A stretch of 64,000 bases of DNA from assembly GCF_000722875.1 (NCBI RefSeq), contig NZ_JFHR01000015.1, forward strand, positions 42,043-106,042, written 5' to 3'. The position numbers were made by a program, and so were the translations under genes. The notes beneath the pieces are model-generated. The model had not been told where the DNA came from and did no database searches. It saw only the letters and a list, made by a program, of their open reading frames with translations. Source of the stretch: Sphingobium chlorophenolicum (lineage in GTDB: Bacteria; Pseudomonadota; Alphaproteobacteria; Sphingomonadales; Sphingomonadaceae). This document shows, piece after piece, positions 10,486 through 18,930 of the stretch. Position 1 is the stretch's first letter, and each line of letters opens with the position of its first letter.

Positions 10486-11421
10486 ATGAACGAACATAAG
10501 TCCCTTTCCGGCGGAGGATCGCTGATCGAGCGGGCGACGCAGATTTACGATTTCGGCGCAGCCCTGCGCGGCCGGGCGGCTCCCGCGGTCGAAGTGCCGA
10601 AGGATGCGCCTGTCATAGAGGTCGCTCCGCCCGCGCCCATCGCCGCCGAAACGCCAGAGGCGGGCTATCGCGCGCCCGACTGGACCGGCCCGGTGCAGCC
10701 CATCGACCGCATCGCGCTGGTGGAGGCGGGCTATCTGCTGCCCGACGGCCCCGTCACCGCGATGAGCGAGGAATTCCGCCTGTTGAAGCGCGACCTGCTG
10801 GCCGAACTGGCGGGCAATGGACGCGGCAACCGCGTGCTGATCTGCTCCGCCCATAGCGGGGAGGGGAAGAGCTTCTGCGCGATCAATCTGGCGCTCAGCC
10901 TCGCGGCGGAAAAGGAGCGCGAAATCCTGCTGGTCGACGCCGATTTCGGCAAGCCCGGCATCCCTGAGGCGCTGGGCCTGAACGCCGGACCGGGCCTGAT
11001 GGACGCGCTGGCCGATCCCGCCATCGCCATAGAAGATTGCGTGCTGCGCACCGACATTCCGTCCCTGTCCATCCTCCCGGCCGGACAGCGCAGCAATAAC
11101 GACACTGAATATCTCGCCTCGGCGCGCACGGAAATGCTGCTCAACAGCCTGACCGAAGGCCGCCCCGACCGCATCATCCTGTTCGATTCGCCGCCCCTGC
11201 TGGCCGCCTCTCCGGCGGCGGTGCTGGCGGGCCATGTCGCCATCGCCCTGCTGGTGGTCCGCGCCGACCGCACCGGCGAAGGCGCGCTGCGCGACGCCGC
11301 CGGCCTGCTCAAGGGCGCGTCCAAGGTGAAGCTGCTGATGAACGGCGTGAATTTCGGCAGAAATAACCGCCGCTTCGGCAGCTATTATGCCCAGGCGCAC
11401 AGTGCGGAGCAGGCAGACTGA
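10486..11421 (+). CDS. Tyrosine autokinase, exosortase/EPS type (BY-kinase)
   Basis: A cytoplasmic BY-kinase partner of the preceding chain-length protein. From ATG 10486 (after GAGGGGGGACTGGAA) it has 311 residues: a variable N-terminal linker, Walker A SAHSGEGKS at about residues 121-129, Walker A' LLVDADFGKPG, and Walker B RIILFDSPPLL. The C-terminal tail has only a YY pair (FGSYYAQ) where proteobacterial BY-kinases usually carry a tyrosine cluster, so autophosphorylation capacity may be low. The stop codon shares one base with the start of the next gene. Confidence 0.9.
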   Translation: MNEHKSLSGGGSLIERATQIYDFGAALRGRAAPAVEVPKDAPVIEVAPPAPIAAETPEAGYRAPDWTGPVQPIDRIALVEAGYLLPDGPVTAMSEEFRLLKRDLLAELAGNGRGNRVLICSAHSGEGKSFCAINLALSLAAEKEREILLVDADFGKPGIPEALGLNAGPGLMDALADPAIAIEDCVLRTDIPSLSILPAGQRSNNDTEYLASARTEMLLNSLTEGRPDRIILFDSPPLLAASPAAVLAGHVAIALLVVRADRTGEGALRDAAGLLKGASKVKLLMNGVNFGRNNRRFGSYYAQAHSAEQAD

Positions 11422-13007
11422 TGATCTCCCGCATCGCCCTCCTTCTCGCAGGCATCGCCCTGGCCTCGCCCGCCATCGCGCAGGACGAACGGCGCCGGGT
11501 CGACGTCACCCCCTATCTCGGCATCGATCAGGTGGTGGTCGCGCCGATCAAGGGCGATGGCGACGTCCTCACCTACACCAACGTCACCGCGGGCGTGACC
11601 GCCAGCATCCAGACCCGCCGTCTGGAGGCTTCGGCCGACCTGCAATATGCGCACAGCTTCGGCTGGGGCGGCGACCTGAGCGATCAGGACATCATCAGCG
11701 GCATCGTCAGCGGCCAATATGGCCTGGCGCGCGGCCTGACGCTGAACGCAGGCGGCCTCGCGACCCGCGTGCGAACCGATGGCCTGTCGGGCGCGTCAGT
11801 ACGCAACGACGGCTATAGCAGCCAGGTCTATGCCGCCTATATCGGCCCGTCCTACACCACGCGGCTGGGCGACCTCGATATCGGCGCTTCCTATCGCCTC
11901 GGCTATGCGCGGGTGGAGGATGACGTGAATGTCGACTTCCCCGGCGCGCCGCTGGGCAACGGATTCGCCGAATCGACCACCCACGACCTGATGGGATCGG
12001 TGGGCGTCGGCCCCGGCGTCTGGATGCCGCTAGGCCTCGTCGCCAGCGCGGGCTACAGCCGGGAAGACGCGGACCAGCTCGACCAGCGTTTCGAGGACAA
12101 ATGGGCACGGCTCGACGCGACCCTGCCGGTCTCGCCCACGCTCGCCCTGATCGGCGGCGTCGGTTATGAAAAAATAGAGGTCAGCCAGCGCTCTCCTTTG
12201 TTAGATTCCAATGGCTTACCGGTCATTTCCTCCAACGGCCGCTATGTCACCGATACCACGTCACCTCGCCAACTCATTTATGATTTCGACGACATCATCT
12301 GGGATGTCGGCGTCCTCTGGCGACCAAGCCACCGCACCTCGCTGACCGCCCGCGTCGGCGAACGCTATGGCGGGATGACTTATTCGGGCAGCTTCATCTG
12401 GCAGGGCCGCAACAAGTCCTTCGCCCTGGTGGTGTTCGACGGCATCGACAGTTTCGGCCGGGTCATCACCTCCAACGTCGCGGCGATGTCGGGCAGCGAC
12501 CTCAACATCGTCCGCAACCCCTTCACCGGCGACTTCACCGGCTGCGCCTTCTCCACCACCGGTGGCGGGCAATGCTTCAACGATGCGCTGGCAGGCGTCA
12601 CCGGCGTGAATTTCCGCTATCGCGGCGTCGCAGCCCAGTTCGCCGCAGAGCGGGGTCCATGGGGAATGGGCATCGGCCTTGGCTATTCGCAGCGCAAGTT
12701 CGTCACCCCCTCCGGCGAGACGGTGCTGGTGCGCGGCTCGCGGGACCAGAACTGGTACGGCAACGCCTCGCTCACTTACCGGGTCGACAGCCAGTCGAGC
12801 ATCGATACGGCGGTCTACGCCAATTATTTCGACGCCAGCGGCAATCGCCTGGATGTGCTGAACCTGGGCGCCTTCACCAGCTATTACCGCCTGATCACGC
12901 GCAATTTGCAGGCGTCGGCCTCGGTCGGCGTCGACAGCGCCAAGGCGGACAATCTGGACGCCGTCATCAACGCCATGGGCCAGCTTGGCCTTCGCTACAC
13001 TTTTTAA
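11421..13007 (+). CDS. Outer-membrane beta-barrel protein of the XrtA locus
   Basis: A 528-residue exported protein: signal peptide ending PAIAQ, then alternating amphipathic strands throughout and a final aromatic strand QLGLRYTF typical of outer-membrane barrels. It corresponds to the exosortase-associated putative barrel family (BBP2-like). It may help the polysaccharide cross the outer membrane; this is inferred from place. Bases 12181-12290 are less GC-rich, with two TTA codons rare in this window, and encode a serine/asparagine-rich stretch likely to be a surface loop. Automated annotation has sometimes called such proteins YajC, for which I see no support. Confidence 0.8.
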   Translation: MISRIALLLAGIALASPAIAQDERRRVDVTPYLGIDQVVVAPIKGDGDVLTYTNVTAGVTASIQTRRLEASADLQYAHSFGWGGDLSDQDIISGIVSGQYGLARGLTLNAGGLATRVRTDGLSGASVRNDGYSSQVYAAYIGPSYTTRLGDLDIGASYRLGYARVEDDVNVDFPGAPLGNGFAESTTHDLMGSVGVGPGVWMPLGLVASAGYSREDADQLDQRFEDKWARLDATLPVSPTLALIGGVGYEKIEVSQRSPLLDSNGLPVISSNGRYVTDTTSPRQLIYDFDDIIWDVGVLWRPSHRTSLTARVGERYGGMTYSGSFIWQGRNKSFALVVFDGIDSFGRVITSNVAAMSGSDLNIVRNPFTGDFTGCAFSTTGGGQCFNDALAGVTGVNFRYRGVAAQFAAERGPWGMGIGLGYSQRKFVTPSGETVLVRGSRDQNWYGNASLTYRVDSQSSIDTAVYANYFDASGNRLDVLNLGAFTSYYRLITRNLQASASVGVDSAKADNLDAVINAMGQLGLRYTF

Positions 13008-13037
13008 GCCAATGCCCGGTCGGGTGGAGAGATAGAC

Positions 13038-14267
13038 ATGTACGATCAGTTCTACGGATTGCAGGGACGCCCGTTCCAGCTAACGCCGGACCCGCATTTC
13101 TATTTCGAAAGCGCGACCCATCGCAAGGCGCTGTCCTATCTGGGCTACGGCCTGGCGCAGGGTGAGGGCTTCATCGTCATCACCGGCGACATCGGCGCGG
13201 GCAAGACGACGCTGGTCGGGCACCTCATGAACACCATCGACCCTTCGCGACTGACGGCGGTCAAGATCGTCTCTACCCAGGTCGAAGGCGACGACATGCT
13301 GCGCCTCGCCGCCCAGAGCTTCGGCCTTGCCGTCGACGGCATGCCCAAGGCGCAGATATTGAAGCAGATCGAAGCCTATCTCCACGCACAGGCGCGGGCG
13401 GGCAAGCGGTCGCTGCTGATCGTCGATGAGGCGCAGAACCTGCCGATCTCGGCCATCGAGGAATTGCGGATGCTCTCCAACTTCCAGTTGGGTGGGCAGT
13501 CGCTGTTGCAGATTTTCCTGCTGGGCCAGCCGGAATTTCGCGACCTGCTGAAGTCGCCGGAACTGGAACAACTCCGCCAGCGCGTGATCGCCACCCATCA
13601 TCTCGACCCGATGATGCGGCGCGAGGTCGAACCCTATATCCTGCACCGCCTGTCGCTGGTCGGCTGGCAAGGCGATCCGCAATTCACGCCGGAGGCCTTC
13701 GCCGCCATCTATGCCGCGACCGGCGGCGTGCCGCGCCGGATCAACGTGCTGGTGAGCCGGGTGCTGTTGCTGGGTGCGCTCGATCAATTGTCGGTGATCG
13801 ATGCGGAAGTGGTTTATGCGGTCGTCAACGACATGGGCGCCGACGCCGACGTAACGCCCGAACCGATGGCGCGCAGCGTGCTGGACGATGCCGAGGAACT
13901 GGCCGAGGCGCCTGCGCCGGTCGCCGCCGATCCGGCCGTGTCGGAAGAAGTCTTGGCGCTCCGGGCCGAAGTCGAAGCCCTGCGCAGCGCGCCGCCGGAA
14001 CCGGCGGCCGGTCTGCTGGAAGAAATCGCCTCATTGCGGGCGGAAATCGATACGTTGCGAGCGGAGAACGACTTTGCCCGCGCCGTGCCGACCGTCGATC
14101 CCGAAGCGCTCAAGGACTGCTTCACCCTGATCGAGGAACGGCTTTCCACCCTGGAATTCCGCGTGACCGAACAGGATACGGCGCTGCGCCGGGTGCTGAC
14201 TTTGCTGGTCGAATGGGTCGAGCGCGAGGAACGGATGGGCGATGCGCCGCACAGCGCCGCTGCGTGA
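13038..14267 (+). CDS. XrtA/PEP-CTERM system AAA ATPase (ExeA/GspA-like)
   Basis: A 409-residue ATPase beginning MYDQFYGLQGRPFQLTPDP, the hallmark start of the exosortase-associated ATPase. Walker A GDIGAGKTT lies at residues 50-58, Walker B LLIVDEAQNL near 129, and an ExeA-like sensor GGVPRRINVL near 235. The C-terminal third is acidic with heptad-like repeats (EVLALRAEVEALRS, EIASLRAEIDTLRAEND), a coiled coil. It probably energises assembly or control of the export machinery; the exact role is unknown. The deacetylase gene starts three bases after the stop. Confidence 0.9.
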   Translation: MYDQFYGLQGRPFQLTPDPHFYFESATHRKALSYLGYGLAQGEGFIVITGDIGAGKTTLVGHLMNTIDPSRLTAVKIVSTQVEGDDMLRLAAQSFGLAVDGMPKAQILKQIEAYLHAQARAGKRSLLIVDEAQNLPISAIEELRMLSNFQLGGQSLLQIFLLGQPEFRDLLKSPELEQLRQRVIATHHLDPMMRREVEPYILHRLSLVGWQGDPQFTPEAFAAIYAATGGVPRRINVLVSRVLLLGALDQLSVIDAEVVYAVVNDMGADADVTPEPMARSVLDDAEELAEAPAPVAADPAVSEEVLALRAEVEALRSAPPEPAAGLLEEIASLRAEIDTLRAENDFARAVPTVDPEALKDCFTLIEERLSTLEFRVTEQDTALRRVLTLLVEWVEREERMGDAPHSAAA

Positions 14268-14270
14268 TCC

Positions 14271-15116
14271 ATGCTCAATGCCCTTTCCGTTGACGTAGAG
14301 GACTGGTTCCAGGTCGGCGCGTTCGAGCGCACGATCCGGCGCGAGGATTGGGCCGGATTGCCCCATCGGGTCGAAGCCAATACCGACGCAGTGCTGGCGC
14401 TGTTCGAGGAGGCTGGGGTCAAGGCGACCTTCTTCACGCTGGGCTGGGTGGCGGAACGCCATCCGGCGCTGATGCGGCGCATCGTGGATGCAGGGCATGA
14501 GGTGGCGAGCCATGGCTATGACCATAAGCGGGTGTTCACCTTCGACGGCGCGCAATTCCGGGCCGATCTCTGCCGCTCGCGCGCGATATTGGAGGATGCT
14601 TGCGGGCAGGCGGTAACCGGCTATCGCGCGCCCAGCTTCTCCATCGACCGGCGAGTCCCCTGGGCGCATGAGGTGCTGGCCGAGGAAGGCTATGCCTATA
14701 GCAGCAGCGTCGCTCCGATCCGCCACGATCATTATGGCTGGCCGGAAAGTCCGCGCTTTGCCTGGAAGCCTGTGATTGGTTCGCCTCTGATCGAACTGCC
14801 GGTGACGACGGCCAGATTGGCCGGCCGCAATCTGGCCGCCGGAGGAGGCGGGTTTTTCCGGCTGCTCCCCTATGGCTTTTCACGCTGGGCTATCCGGCAG
14901 GTCAACGGGCGGGACCGGCGGCCCGCGATCATCTATTTCCATCCGTGGGAGATCGATCCGGAGCAGCCCCGCGTAGAGGGCGCGCCGCTGCGCTCACGGG
15001 TACGGCATTACACTAATCTCTCGATAATGGCGGCCAAGCTGCGCCGCCTGACACGTGATTTTGCCTGGGGCCGCGTCGATGCGCTGGCGGCGCAGGAAGC
15101 GGAGCGGGCGGCATGA
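14271..15116 (+). CDS. XrtA-associated polysaccharide deacetylase (NodB fold, DUF3473)
   Basis: A 281-residue NodB-family carbohydrate esterase, likely removing acetyl groups from the exopolysaccharide. The metal and catalytic motifs are visible: VDVEDWF (Asp8/Asp10), the HGYDH motif (His81 and His85), and GYRAPSFSID. The C-terminal part has YFHPWEIDPEQP, typical of the DUF3473 extension of this subfamily. No signal peptide is seen, so it may act on lipid-linked intermediates in the cytoplasm (inference). Its last four bases overlap the FemAB-like gene. Confidence 0.9.
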   Translation: MLNALSVDVEDWFQVGAFERTIRREDWAGLPHRVEANTDAVLALFEEAGVKATFFTLGWVAERHPALMRRIVDAGHEVASHGYDHKRVFTFDGAQFRADLCRSRAILEDACGQAVTGYRAPSFSIDRRVPWAHEVLAEEGYAYSSSVAPIRHDHYGWPESPRFAWKPVIGSPLIELPVTTARLAGRNLAAGGGGFFRLLPYGFSRWAIRQVNGRDRRPAIIYFHPWEIDPEQPRVEGAPLRSRVRHYTNLSIMAAKLRRLTRDFAWGRVDALAAQEAERAA

Positions 15117-16174
15117 TGGCCGGAGAGAGCATGGTCACATCGCTCGATCTGACCGATCCGGCGCAACGGTCTGCGGCGGACGCGTTCGTGATGGCGCATG
15201 CCGACGGCACCCCCTTTCACCGCCCGGCCTGGTTGACGGCCGTGGCGCGGGGTACGGGCAATCCGGCGCATATGCTGGCCGCGGTGGCGCCGTCGGGACA
15301 GATTGCCGGGCTGCTGCCGTTGCATCATGTGAAGAGCGCCCTGTTCGGGCAGGCTTTGGTGTCTTCGGGCTTTGCCGTCGATGGCGGAATTCTGGCCAGC
15401 GATCCGGCGGTCGTCGCCGCACTGGCGGCCGCCTGCGAGGGCATGGCGCGGGGTGGCGGCATAGACTCGGTGGAACTACGCGGCGGGCCGGTCCCAGGCG
15501 AGGGCTGGGCGCTGCACGAGGGCAGCCATCTCGGCTTTGCGCGGCCGATTGCGGAGGACGATGAGGCGGAATTGCTGGCCGTGCCCCGCAAGCATCGAGC
15601 GGAATTGCGCAAGGCGCTGGCGAACGATGCGCTGCGGATCGAAGTCGGGCGGAAGGTGCGACATCTGAAGGCGCATTATCGCGTCTATTCGGAAAGCGTC
15701 CGCAATCTCGGCACGCCGGTCTTTCCGGCGCGGCTGTTCCGCGAAGTGCTGGCGGCCTTTGGCGAGGATGCCGACATATTGGTCGTGCTGGAAGGCGATC
15801 GGCCGGTTTCGGCGGTGTTGACCCTCTATCATCAGGGTCGCGTGATGCCCTTCTGGGGCGGCGGCATCGCGGATGCGCGGCGGCTTCGGTCCAACGAACT
15901 CATGTATTACCGGTTGATGGGCCATGGGCGGGCGCGGGGCATGCGCATCTTCGACTTCGGGCGGTCCAAGGCGGGCAGTGGGCAGGCCGCGTGGAAGAAG
16001 AGTTTCGGCTTCGATCCGATGCCGCTTTCCTATCATAGCTGGTCAGCGACCGGCGAACGGCGCGACATCAATCCCAACAGCCCGCAATATCAGCGGCGGA
16101 TCGACCTCTGGAAAAAGCTGCCCCTGCCGGTTGCGAACCTGATCGGACCTTTCATAGCGCGGGGGCTGGGGTGA
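15113..16174 (+). CDS. FemAB-family protein, XrtA/PEP-CTERM system-associated
   Basis: A 353-residue GNAT-fold FemAB relative. Family proteins transfer aminoacyl or acyl groups to amino substrates. Visible features are PFHRPAWLTAVARGTG near the N-terminus, LLAVPRKHRAELRKAL in the middle, and FWGGGIADARRLRSNELMYY plus FDFGRSKAGSGQAAWKK toward the C-terminus, as in the exosortase-associated FemAB group. With the acyl ligase and carrier protein in the same locus it suggests amino-acid or acyl decoration of the polymer (inference). It overlaps both neighbours by four bases, so is translated in a tightly coupled operon. Confidence 0.9.
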   Translation: MMAGESMVTSLDLTDPAQRSAADAFVMAHADGTPFHRPAWLTAVARGTGNPAHMLAAVAPSGQIAGLLPLHHVKSALFGQALVSSGFAVDGGILASDPAVVAALAAACEGMARGGGIDSVELRGGPVPGEGWALHEGSHLGFARPIAEDDEAELLAVPRKHRAELRKALANDALRIEVGRKVRHLKAHYRVYSESVRNLGTPVFPARLFREVLAAFGEDADILVVLEGDRPVSAVLTLYHQGRVMPFWGGGIADARRLRSNELMYYRLMGHGRARGMRIFDFGRSKAGSGQAAWKKSFGFDPMPLSYHSWSATGERRDINPNSPQYQRRIDLWKKLPLPVANLIGPFIARGLG

Positions 16175-17400
16175 CGGGAGAGATACTCTTTCTCTGCCAC
16201 CGCATCCCCTTTCCGCCGGACCGGGGGGACAAGATTCGATCCTATCATCTGCTGGAGCGGATGGCGCAGGTCGCGCCGGTGCATGTGGGCTGTTTCGCCG
16301 ACGATGCGCGGGACATGGAATTCGCGCCGGACATGGCGAAGCTGACTGCCAGCCAGTGCCTGCTGATGCGGGACCGTTCGCGGGTGGTGGCGGGCTTGAA
16401 AGGTCTGGCAACGGGGCAGCCGCTGCTGGTGTCGCTGTTCGATCATCCGGACCTGCATCGCTGGGTCGCGAAGCTGCTGGAGGAACGGCCCATAAGGGCG
16501 GTTGCCGCCTATTCCGCGCAGATGGCGCATTTCGTTCCGCCGCTGCCCGATGGGGTGCGCTTCGTCATGGATTTCGTGGATTTCGATTCGGCCAAATATG
16601 CGGCCTATGGCGCGCAGGGTGCCGGGCCAATGGCGTGGATCAATCGGCGCGAGGGACGGGTTCTGCTCGACTTCGAACGGAAGGTGGCGGAGCGCGCCGA
16701 CCTTTGCGCCTTCGTGAGCGAGGCGGAGGCGGCCTTGTTCCGGCAGGCGAGCGGATTGGGACCGGATCGCATCGTCGGTATCGATAATGGCGTGGCGCTG
16801 GATTATTTCGATCCCGCTTCTGATTTCCCGATGGTGGAGCGTCCGGACGGTCCTCTGCTCGTCTTCACCGGACAGATGGATTACCGCCCCAATGTCGAGG
16901 CGGTGGAGAGCTTCGCCCGCGAAACCCTGCCTGCGATCCGCGCCCGTTGTCCGGAGGCGCTTTTCGCCATTGTCGGCCGCAATCCGACGAAATCGGTCCA
17001 GGCGCTGGCCGGGCTTCCCGGCGTGATCGTGACCGGCGCCGTGCCCGACGTGCGCGGTTGGCTGGCGGCGGCGGATGTGGTCGTGGCGCCGCTGCGGATT
17101 GCGCGGGGTATCCAGAACAAGGTGCTGGAGGCCATGGCCATGGCGCGGCCCGTGGTCGCCTCTCCGCAAGCCGCCGAAGGGATCGACGCGCAGGATGAAG
17201 AGCATCTGCAGATCGCCGCCGACCCCGCGCAGGAGGCGGAGAAGATCATCGCCTTGCTGTCGGACAAGGATCGCGCCGGACGTCTCGGCCGGGCGGCGCG
17301 CGCGCGGATGGAGGAACGCTATCGCTGGTCCGCGACGTTGGCCGGTTTGCCGGAGATGCTGCTTGGATCGCCGCTCCCCGCCGATAGAGAGGCCGTATGA
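16171..17400 (+). CDS. GT4-type glycosyltransferase, XrtA system
   Basis: A 409-residue glycosyltransferase with two Rossmann-like halves. The N-terminus LFLCHRIPFPPDRGDKIRSY is characteristic of the exosortase-associated sugar transferase family, and the C-terminal half carries LVFTGQMDYRPNVEAV, IVTGAVPDVRGWLAAADVVV and the GIQNKVLEAMAMARPVV donor-binding segment. It should add a nucleotide-sugar unit to the lipid-linked chain at the cytoplasmic face. The start is GTG at 16171, overlapping the preceding TGA; the stop overlaps the exosortase start by four bases. Confidence 0.92.
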   Translation: MTGEILFLCHRIPFPPDRGDKIRSYHLLERMAQVAPVHVGCFADDARDMEFAPDMAKLTASQCLLMRDRSRVVAGLKGLATGQPLLVSLFDHPDLHRWVAKLLEERPIRAVAAYSAQMAHFVPPLPDGVRFVMDFVDFDSAKYAAYGAQGAGPMAWINRREGRVLLDFERKVAERADLCAFVSEAEAALFRQASGLGPDRIVGIDNGVALDYFDPASDFPMVERPDGPLLVFTGQMDYRPNVEAVESFARETLPAIRARCPEALFAIVGRNPTKSVQALAGLPGVIVTGAVPDVRGWLAAADVVVAPLRIARGIQNKVLEAMAMARPVVASPQAAEGIDAQDEEHLQIAADPAQEAEKIIALLSDKDRAGRLGRAARARMEERYRWSATLAGLPEMLLGSPLPADREAV

Positions 17401-18920
17401 TCGAGCGCATCCTGTCGATGAAGCCGGAGGGCGAACTGGTGGGCTGGCGCGGTCATCTGACGGCGCTTGGCATTATCGCCTTCACCATATTGGCGCTGTT
17501 TCATCGCGATGTGCTGGGCATGATGGCGATCTGGTGGAATGCCTCCACCTATGGCCACTGCCTGTTCATTCCAATCATCATCGCATGGCTGGTGCAGCAG
17601 CGTTTGCCGGGCCTGCGCAAGCTGGAACCGACCGCCTGGATGCCGGGGCTGCTCTGGCTGGGGCTGGGCGCCTTCGCCTGGATGCTGGGCGCGGCGGCGG
17701 GCGTGGCGGTGGTCCGCCATGGCGCGTTGATCCTGATGTTGCAGGGGTCGGTGATCGCATTGCTCGGCCCGGCGGTGGCACGGGCGCTGCTTTTTCCGCT
17801 TTTCTACGCCCTCTTCATGGTGCCGTTCGGGGAGGAGATCGTCGCGCCCCTGCAACTGGTGACGGCGCATATCAGCATGATTTTGCTCGATCTGACGGGC
17901 ATTCCCGCGCAGATGCAGGGTATCTTCATCACCACGCCCAATGGCTATTTCGAGGTGGCGGAGGCTTGTTCCGGCGCGAAGTTCGTGATCGCCATGACCG
18001 CCTATGGCCTGTTGGTCTGCAATGTCTGCTTCACTCGTTGGAAACGGCGGATCGCCTTCATGACCGGGGCGCTTTCCCTCTCGATCCTGGCCAATGGGGT
18101 GCGGGCGTTCGCCACCATCTTCGTCGCGGAAATGACGACCATCGATGCGGCGGCGGGGTTCGACCATGTCGTCTATGGCTGGCTGTTCTTCGCCGTTATC
18201 ATGATTGTGGTGATGGCCACCGCCTGGCCCTTTTTCGACCGCAAGCCGGGCGATCCCTGGTTCGATCCGGATCGTCTGCGGCAAAGAGGGGGATCGGCAA
18301 CGGGGGCGGTGGCGGGCGGCGCCTTGGCGATCATCGTGGCGCCGCCGCTCTGGCTGGCGGCGAGCGCGGCGGCAGGCCCGGCTTTGCCCGCTGCCCCCGC
18401 GATGCCCGACGTGAAGGGGTGGGTGCGCAGCGACGAAAATCCGCTCCATCCATGGCGGCCGCGCTTCGACGGCGCCGACTATCTGAGCATGGCGCGCTAT
18501 CGCAATGCGGCGGGGCAGGTCGTCGACCTTGCCGTCGCCACCTTCGACCGGCAGGATGAGGGGCGCGAACTGGTCGGCTTCGCGCAGGGGGCGGCCGACC
18601 CCGACGGCGACTGGACATGGGCGCAGCCGGCTCCAGCGCCATCCGACGGTCGGGGCGAACAGATCACCGGTCCGGGCCGCGTGGTCCGCCATGTGGTGAG
18701 CTTCTATATCGTTGGAACGGGGCGTCCGACCGGCAGCGGCCATCTGGTAAAGCTGGAGACGATGAAGGCAAGGTTGCTGCGCGGCGATCAGCGCGCCGCC
18801 GCTATCCTGGTCTCGGCAGAGGAAGGGGAAGGGCGTTCTTCTGATGCCGCGATTGCTGCCTTTCTCCATGATCTGGGCGATGTGAAGGATTTGGCTGACC
18901 GCAGCCTCCGAACCCGCTAA
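17397..18920 (+). CDS. xrtA: Exosortase A fused to EpsI domain
   Basis: A transmembrane cysteine transpeptidase that recognises C-terminal PEP-CTERM sorting signals. The N-terminal 290 residues hold about eight membrane segments with the catalytic triad seen as Cys191 (VAEACSGAKF), Arg236 (LANGVRAF) and His257 (DHVVYGW). After the last helix comes a periplasmic EpsI (DUF3485) domain, residues about 310-500 (VKGWVRSDENPLHPWRPRF, VVSFYIVGTGRPTGSG), common as a fusion in exosortase A loci. No protein with a PEP-CTERM tail is encoded in the window, so targets lie elsewhere. The amidotransferase gene starts ten bases downstream. Confidence 0.95.
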   Translation: MIERILSMKPEGELVGWRGHLTALGIIAFTILALFHRDVLGMMAIWWNASTYGHCLFIPIIIAWLVQQRLPGLRKLEPTAWMPGLLWLGLGAFAWMLGAAAGVAVVRHGALILMLQGSVIALLGPAVARALLFPLFYALFMVPFGEEIVAPLQLVTAHISMILLDLTGIPAQMQGIFITTPNGYFEVAEACSGAKFVIAMTAYGLLVCNVCFTRWKRRIAFMTGALSLSILANGVRAFATIFVAEMTTIDAAAGFDHVVYGWLFFAVIMIVVMATAWPFFDRKPGDPWFDPDRLRQRGGSATGAVAGGALAIIVAPPLWLAASAAAGPALPAAPAMPDVKGWVRSDENPLHPWRPRFDGADYLSMARYRNAAGQVVDLAVATFDRQDEGRELVGFAQGAADPDGDWTWAQPAPAPSDGRGEQITGPGRVVRHVVSFYIVGTGRPTGSGHLVKLETMKARLLRGDQRAAAILVSAEEGEGRSSDAAIAAFLHDLGDVKDLADRSLRTR

Positions 18921-18930
18921 GAGCCTTCGC

